The notes beneath the pieces were generated by a model. That model did no database searches and was not told the DNA's origin. It saw only the letters and a program-made list of their open reading frames with translations. From Bidens hawaiensis (Eukaryota > Streptophyta > Magnoliopsida > Asterales > Asteraceae), in assembly GCA_021521415.1 (NCBI GenBank), contig JAIQDT010007370.1:1-64000 (forward strand): DNA of 64,000 bases, given 5' to 3'. The translations under genes were made by a program, and so were the position numbers. The first letter of the stretch is position 1; each line of letters begins with the position of its first letter. This document shows positions 59,276 through 64,000 of the stretch, piece after piece.

Positions 59276-60282
59276 TTTTTTTTTTTCATTTTTTAAAAGC
59301 CTTTTCCTTTATATTATAAATCAATTAAATTAATTAAAAATCATATAATAAATCAAATAAAAATTATTTTAATCTAAATAAAATTTTTATAACTTATAAT
59401 TTATCATTTTCAACTAAAACCTAACTTCTGTACTCGTTAAATCGTTAAAATTAGTTTATATTTCCGTAATGTTAAATTTAATTCGGTAAAATTAATTCGG
59501 TAAACTTTATTAAATTTGCTTATCATTCGATAGTTTTTAATTCTTTAACCTTACCTCGTTAACATAGTTATTATATTTTTGTTTAAGATAACTTTCCCAT
59601 TTAAAATCTGTGCCTTATAATTAACGTAACTTTTATATTAACATCAAGTTATGATATTAAATAATACAAATCATTAAAATTCCGTTAAGCTTAAAAATAA
59701 TATTAAAATAATCTATGCCTTAAAATAATAATAGTTATAATAAAATAATATATACTCCCAACAAAATTAGACAATAATTAACTTTAATAATCCCATTATT
59801 AGTCTTTAAATTTTCGTATATATTTTTATTATAATTCGAGAAGTTCAATTGTTTCGGGTTCTTTAACACGCTTTCGGATTTCGTTTCTCGTTTATCATCT
59901 ATTTCAAAGGTGAGTTTATCACCCCCACCCCCCCTTTTTGACGCTTTTACATTTTTGGAGTTGCATATGTATCCTACAAACTCAAAGCATTTACTATTTC
60001 GTTTACAAACTACAATTCATTACATGGACTTGTGTGTTACTTGATTACTTGCTCGAACATACTTGCATGTGGTAGCCTTAATAAGTATGATCATACGCCT
60101 CCTTTTGTCCTCAGGGCCATTTTGTTATAAGTGGAAAAGGGCCTCATTATCTGAGTATGTTGGTTGTTACCAACTGGAAAGGACCTTAATTGCGTGATTA
60201 TCCGAGTAAGTTGGTTGTTACCTACTGGAAAGGACTTTACTTTCTTGACTACACTGTTCATGGAATTGAATGGTATTTACAA

Positions 60283-60873
60283 ATATGCTACAGGTATTTA
60301 CCAACTATGTGAACTCACCAACTATTTAGTTAGCTGACATTATTTTATAAAGATGCTTCAGGTACCGATATTAGAGGATGATGCCATGACGAAGACACTA
60401 GACTTAGGTTATTTAAATAAATGTAAAATGTTTAGTTTACTTGGTTTTCTTTTATTAAATGTATATTTCTTTCTTGAACTTGTGTACTTGAGATTTTAAA
60501 TGAATTAATGATATTATGGTCACTTGATAGTGTCATGTGTGTTTGAACAATCTGTACGGTACCTGTAGCGTATTTATATAATAATATGTGCAAATAATAT
60601 GCTACAAATATTAATATCAAACTATGTGAACTCACTAACTATTTAGTTAGTTGACATTATTTTATAAATATGCTATAGGTACTGATATTAGAGGATGATG
60701 CCATAACGAAGACACTAGACTTAGGTTATTTAAACAAATGTAAAATGTTTAGTTTACTTGGTTTTCTTTTATTAAATGTATATTTCTTTCTTGAAATTGT
60801 GTACTTGACATTTTAAATGAACTAATGATATTATGGTCACTTGATAGTGTCACGTGTGTTTGAACAATCTGTA
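60283..60873. repeat. About 317-bp tandem duplication at the LTR 3' end
   Basis: Two copies of a segment starting ATGCTACAG/A..., with AACTATGTGAACTCAC (60303 and 60620), GATATTAGAGGATGATGCCA and GTGTTTGAACAATCTGTAC, highly similar. Confidence 0.85.
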
Positions 60874-60915
60874 CATTACAACCGGGAGTTTCCGTTTAAG
60901 CCGGGGTGTTACAAA

Positions 60916-60930
60916 TTGGCATCATAGCCG
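60916..60930 (+). promoter_or_regulatory. Primer-binding-site-like sequence
   Basis: TTGGCATCATAGCCG two bases after the LTR end, a variant of TTGGTATCAGAGCC. The interior is cut after 60956 by the next LTR. Confidence 0.55.
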
Positions 60931-60956
60931 TGACTATAAGATAGGATATTAGACGT

Positions 60957-63900
60957 TGTAACGCCCGTTAATTTCCGACAAAAGATTTAGCCTTGTAGTG
61001 TTACGTACATCTTCGGGCTTGACCCGGCTTTCTTCCGAGAGCTCCTAGCCACTCTCGTAAACGTTTCTCACTTAACTTTTCACTCAACTTGCTACATCTT
61101 TCCAACTCAAGGGACTAGAGTGTAATATTTTATATTATAATTAAAAAAAACCGTAGCCCCTTTTCACTTGTCCGATCGGTGCAAGAGGCAGCAGCTAGGC
61201 CATCCATTTTCGTTTTTTTTGCAGCCAATTCCAAGTGCCAAACTTCAATTCAAGGTCGGCTTTATGATTTCCCATGTCTTTTACACCTTAATTGATCATA
61301 TTAGCGCGCTTATTGGTCGTTAAGATTGAGTTTTGATGATAACAGTTTGCTGACAGATTCGTATATGTTTATTGTAGGGTCTGTAACGTGATGTTAATCC
61401 ACTGTTTTTGATCAATTCTTGATTCCATGATGTTCTAATTTGAGTCTAGATTCCAGAAAGGTATAATACGTAATTTTTGGACGAGATTTGAATGGTTTTT
61501 ATGATTTTATAAAATCGAGTGTCAAAGCTGATGCGGGATGTCGGATTCTGGTCTGTCTTCCCGACATCATAACTCTTTTTCAACAAGTCCAAATTAGTTG
61601 GTCCTACTTCTGGAACTTAATATTTTGAGTTAAGAATCAAACCCAATTGAAATCGTTTAATTTGGTTTGGTAATGAATTTTATAAAAATAAAACCATTTT
61701 CTTGCGCGCTGAAATAGCTGCACATCCCTTTCTGTGTTGGAAGAATTTTTATGATTTTTGTGTCCACTAGAAAAATATAATAAAAATATTTTTATAAACT
61801 TAAGATATTTATGCAACACTGGTAAAATTTTAATAATTTAATTCCATGTTTTTCCTATGTAATAAAATACATCTTTGCATGCTAAAATCTGCATGTTATA
61901 TTCGTTATTGATCGATAAGTTCGTTTTAGGCTTAACCGGTGGCTGCCCTTTCTCGCATCTTTCGGGGCTGTTATAATTGAAGTTCGTGCTCCGTCATCTT
62001 CTTAGGTATTTCACTTACAACATACTAAAATTTCATGGCCAATGGAGGTGTTTAGGTCGGTCAATCGATTTTAGTTCGAAAACTAGGGTTTATCGGGTGT
62101 AGATTTGCAAATTGTTGAGTTTGATGCGTTAACTGATCGGGTGACCGACCGAATCAGTTTGTACAGCCCTAGGGGGGTTTAAGGGATGTGGAAAAATTAT
62201 TTTTTTGATGCTCGGGGCTGTTGTGGTTAGTGCTTCGTCAATCGAGTCGGCGGTGCGCGAATTTTCGTTTAAATGTTAAACTAAGAGTTGTAAAAAGGAA
62301 CCGTCAGCCCTATCAACTCGGGTGACATAATCTTGATGAAAGAAAAGATTTAAAATGGAATTTGGTCCATTTGGGTCTGATTCGTTTAACAAATGGTTTT
62401 AAGGTACGCGCATTCGACCCGATTTGATTACCCTTGGGCCTTGGGCCAAATGTTGGGCCTTGGGCCAAGTTGTTGGGCCTTGGGCCAAGTGTTGGGCCTT
62501 GGGCCAAGTTGTTTGGGCTTGGGCCAAGTGTTGGGCCTTGGACCAAGTTGTGGGGCCTTGGTCTAAGTGTTGGGCCTTGGGCCAAGTTGTGGGGCCTTGG
62601 GCCAAAGTGTGGGGCTTGAACGGCCCATTAGGCAAGAGTGTTCTTACGGTCTAGTTTAGTAACGTGTTGTGTATAATTTACAGGCCCTTGCTTGTGATTG
62701 TGCACTTAGGGATTTCCTAGCTCATTGCAGGTGTTCGATTGATTTCAGGTGAGTTCATGATGCCCTTTTTAATCCTTTTACGTTTTGGGCTAGCATACAC
62801 ACCCTATTATAAATTTTACCCGATTTTAATCGTTCTAAACTATTTGGATGGTATTACATGGCTTTATTCGTGATTGTGCATTTATGCATTTATGTTTGAA
62901 TTATATTCTAAGCCTTAGGATATTTTAGACTCGTTGTGGTCGTATATTCTTTAAGGTTATACATATTACTTGTGGTCTAGGTTCGTGGTTGTTATTAGGC
63001 CTAGTATTAATTCCTATATTATCCATTATTTATGGATTGAACGTGATGATGTTGTTTGGTTGAAGGTTTTAATTAGATGGTTGTATGTGTGTATGTGAAC
63101 TTGTATGTGAATGTGTATGTGATAGTAAACTGTGACCGGGTCAAATATATTACTCGGGGAGGACCCGAGGTGAAGAGGCCCGTGTTGCATGTTTATGACG
63201 TGGCTGGGTCAAATATATTACTTGGGGAAGACCCGGGGTGAGTAGGCCCGCCGTTCTATGAACCGTGGTCGGGTCAAATATACTACTTGGGGAAGACCCG
63301 GGGTGAGGAGGCCCGTATCACGTGTTTGGATGTTAAACCGCGACCGAGTCAAATATATTACTTGGGGATGACCTGGGGTGAGGAGGCTTGTGTTGCGTGT
63401 TTTTGTTTTATTAAACTGTGACCGAGTCAAATATATTACATAGGGATGACCCGGGGTGAGGAGGCTCGTGTTGCATGATTTTAATGGTTTTGCTAAACCG
63501 CGGCTGGGTCAAATATATTACTCGGGGAAGACCCGGGGTGAGGAGGCCCGTGCTACGTGAAAAGATGTTTAATGTTTTGTTTACTTATGATTTGGTTAAG
63601 AAAAGCTATTTATGATTTTATGGACTCATGATTTTCCCCTATATTCAATACTCATGGAATTTAAATTTTTATGAATGTCGTTTATGAAAACTTGAACTCA
63701 CTCAGCTCAAGATGACTTTGTGTGTATGTTAGATTGACTTTCAGGTTAAGAAGTGGATGCTACCGCTTGGACGTGCTGGATGCTACTCGGGAGGTTGAAG
63801 GCACTTCTGGTCGAGAATTTCAAATAAAACAAATATTTTATTTACATTTGATTTTAGACATCTGTACCCGTATTTGGGATTTTCAAATACTTACACTTTT

Positions 63901-64000
63901 TCGCTGTTATTTACTCTGAACTGGTTTTAAATAAAGTGAATTGTTTGTTTTTTTCTAATTTTTGTGAATTTGTGGACGTTACCAACTGTAGGATTCCCGG
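60957..64000 (+). mobile_element. Third copy of the LARD-like LTR, cut by the window edge
   Basis: Starts TGTAACGCCCG like the minus-strand LTRs at 20465 and 16762. It carries the GGCCCAA minisatellite (about 62431-62616) and six units of the TAATATATTTGACCCG array (63134-63550), and ends at GTAGGATTCCCGG. Compared with the complete LTRs about 16 bases (GATTCGGGGTCTTACA) are missing, outside the window. It differs more from the two other LTRs than they do from each other. Either a solo LTR or the 5' LTR of an element to the right; the predicted duplication is GACGT (60952-60956). Confidence 0.85.
63134..63550. repeat. Six-unit TAATATATTTGACCCG array (reverse orientation)
   Basis: Same family as 14271-14758, with units such as CGGGTCAAATATATTACT then GGGGAAGACCCGGGGTGAGG and AGGCCCG. 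Confidence 0.9.

Larger units (their letters stand above)
58063..60913 (+). mobile_element. Gypsy 5' LTR
   Basis: Starts TGTAACATTCGTTAC and ends AAGCCGGGGTGTTACA, inverted TGTAACA/TGTTACA ends, 2851 bp. Followed at once by a primer-binding-site-like sequence, so it is a 5' LTR in plus orientation. It contains an (AT)n tract (about 58120-58159), a C10 run near 58583, a tRNA-like segment and an internal duplication. The left boundary is the best candidate; TGTAACATCG at 58787 is an alternative. Confidence 0.6.

Overview
The window looks like plant nuclear DNA, most likely from a eudicot and probably from the daisy family (Asteraceae). The plant assignment rests on an HSP70 pseudogene with the plant-type intron position and on Ty1-copia, Ty3-gypsy/Tekay-like, Athila-like, Mutator, hAT and Helitron elements. 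The family-level guess is inference from the style of the retroelement proteins and LTRs. I found no intact protein-coding gene, no convincing functional RNA gene and no new molecular system. The interest lies in a deep, well-resolved stack of nested transposons.

Left part (1 to about 8.6 kb): AT-rich DNA with head-to-tail Helitron ends (1-2771), a broken HSP70 gene on the minus strand (3457-6627) that keeps one intron at the conserved position, a large fold-back repeat (about 6895-7415) and a 159-bp tandem duplication.

Middle part (8.6 to 22.3 kb): a minus-strand gypsy LTR fragment (8621-10127) is followed by a broken minus-strand Tekay-like gypsy element. The latter has its 3' LTR at 10128-12820, integrase C-terminus at 12830-13677, integrase core, RNase H, protease and gag fragments at 20471-22263, and no reverse transcriptase. 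A Mutator-type element (10684-11615) sits in its LTR. Its integrase is split by a complete non-autonomous retroelement (13683-20465, target duplication TTTGA) with about 3-kb LTRs around only 650 bp of non-coding interior.

Right-middle (22.3 to 43.9 kb): an Athila-like gag-protease remnant on the plus strand (22281 to about 24120) with its 3' region and a 3' LTR (35126-36750). A complete but inactivated Ty1-copia element on the minus strand (26155-35121) is inserted exactly at its polypurine tract/LTR junction, and that copia element carries a hAT-type insertion (32041-32776). Next to it lies a second, SIRE-like copia element on the minus strand (36751-43887), truncated in reverse transcriptase and carrying a Mutator-type insertion with a perfect 9-bp target duplication (40794-41377).

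Right part (43.9 to 64 kb): a minus-strand Athila-like element (gag about 55560-56954, 3' region about 52682-53705, LTR pieces 52237-52681 and 43888-43978) is interrupted by a gypsy element with long LTRs (43979-52236, duplication GAAAT) and by a solo Athila-type LTR (53706-55554, duplication CAGGA). A plus-strand gypsy LTR follows (58063-60913). Just behind its primer-binding site begins a third, plus-strand copy of the 3-kb LTR family (60957-64000), cut by the window edge about 16 bases before its end.

All coding pieces are dead or dying transposon genes plus one dead chaperone gene. They do not form a pathway; the layout records successive insertion, deletion and LTR recombination.
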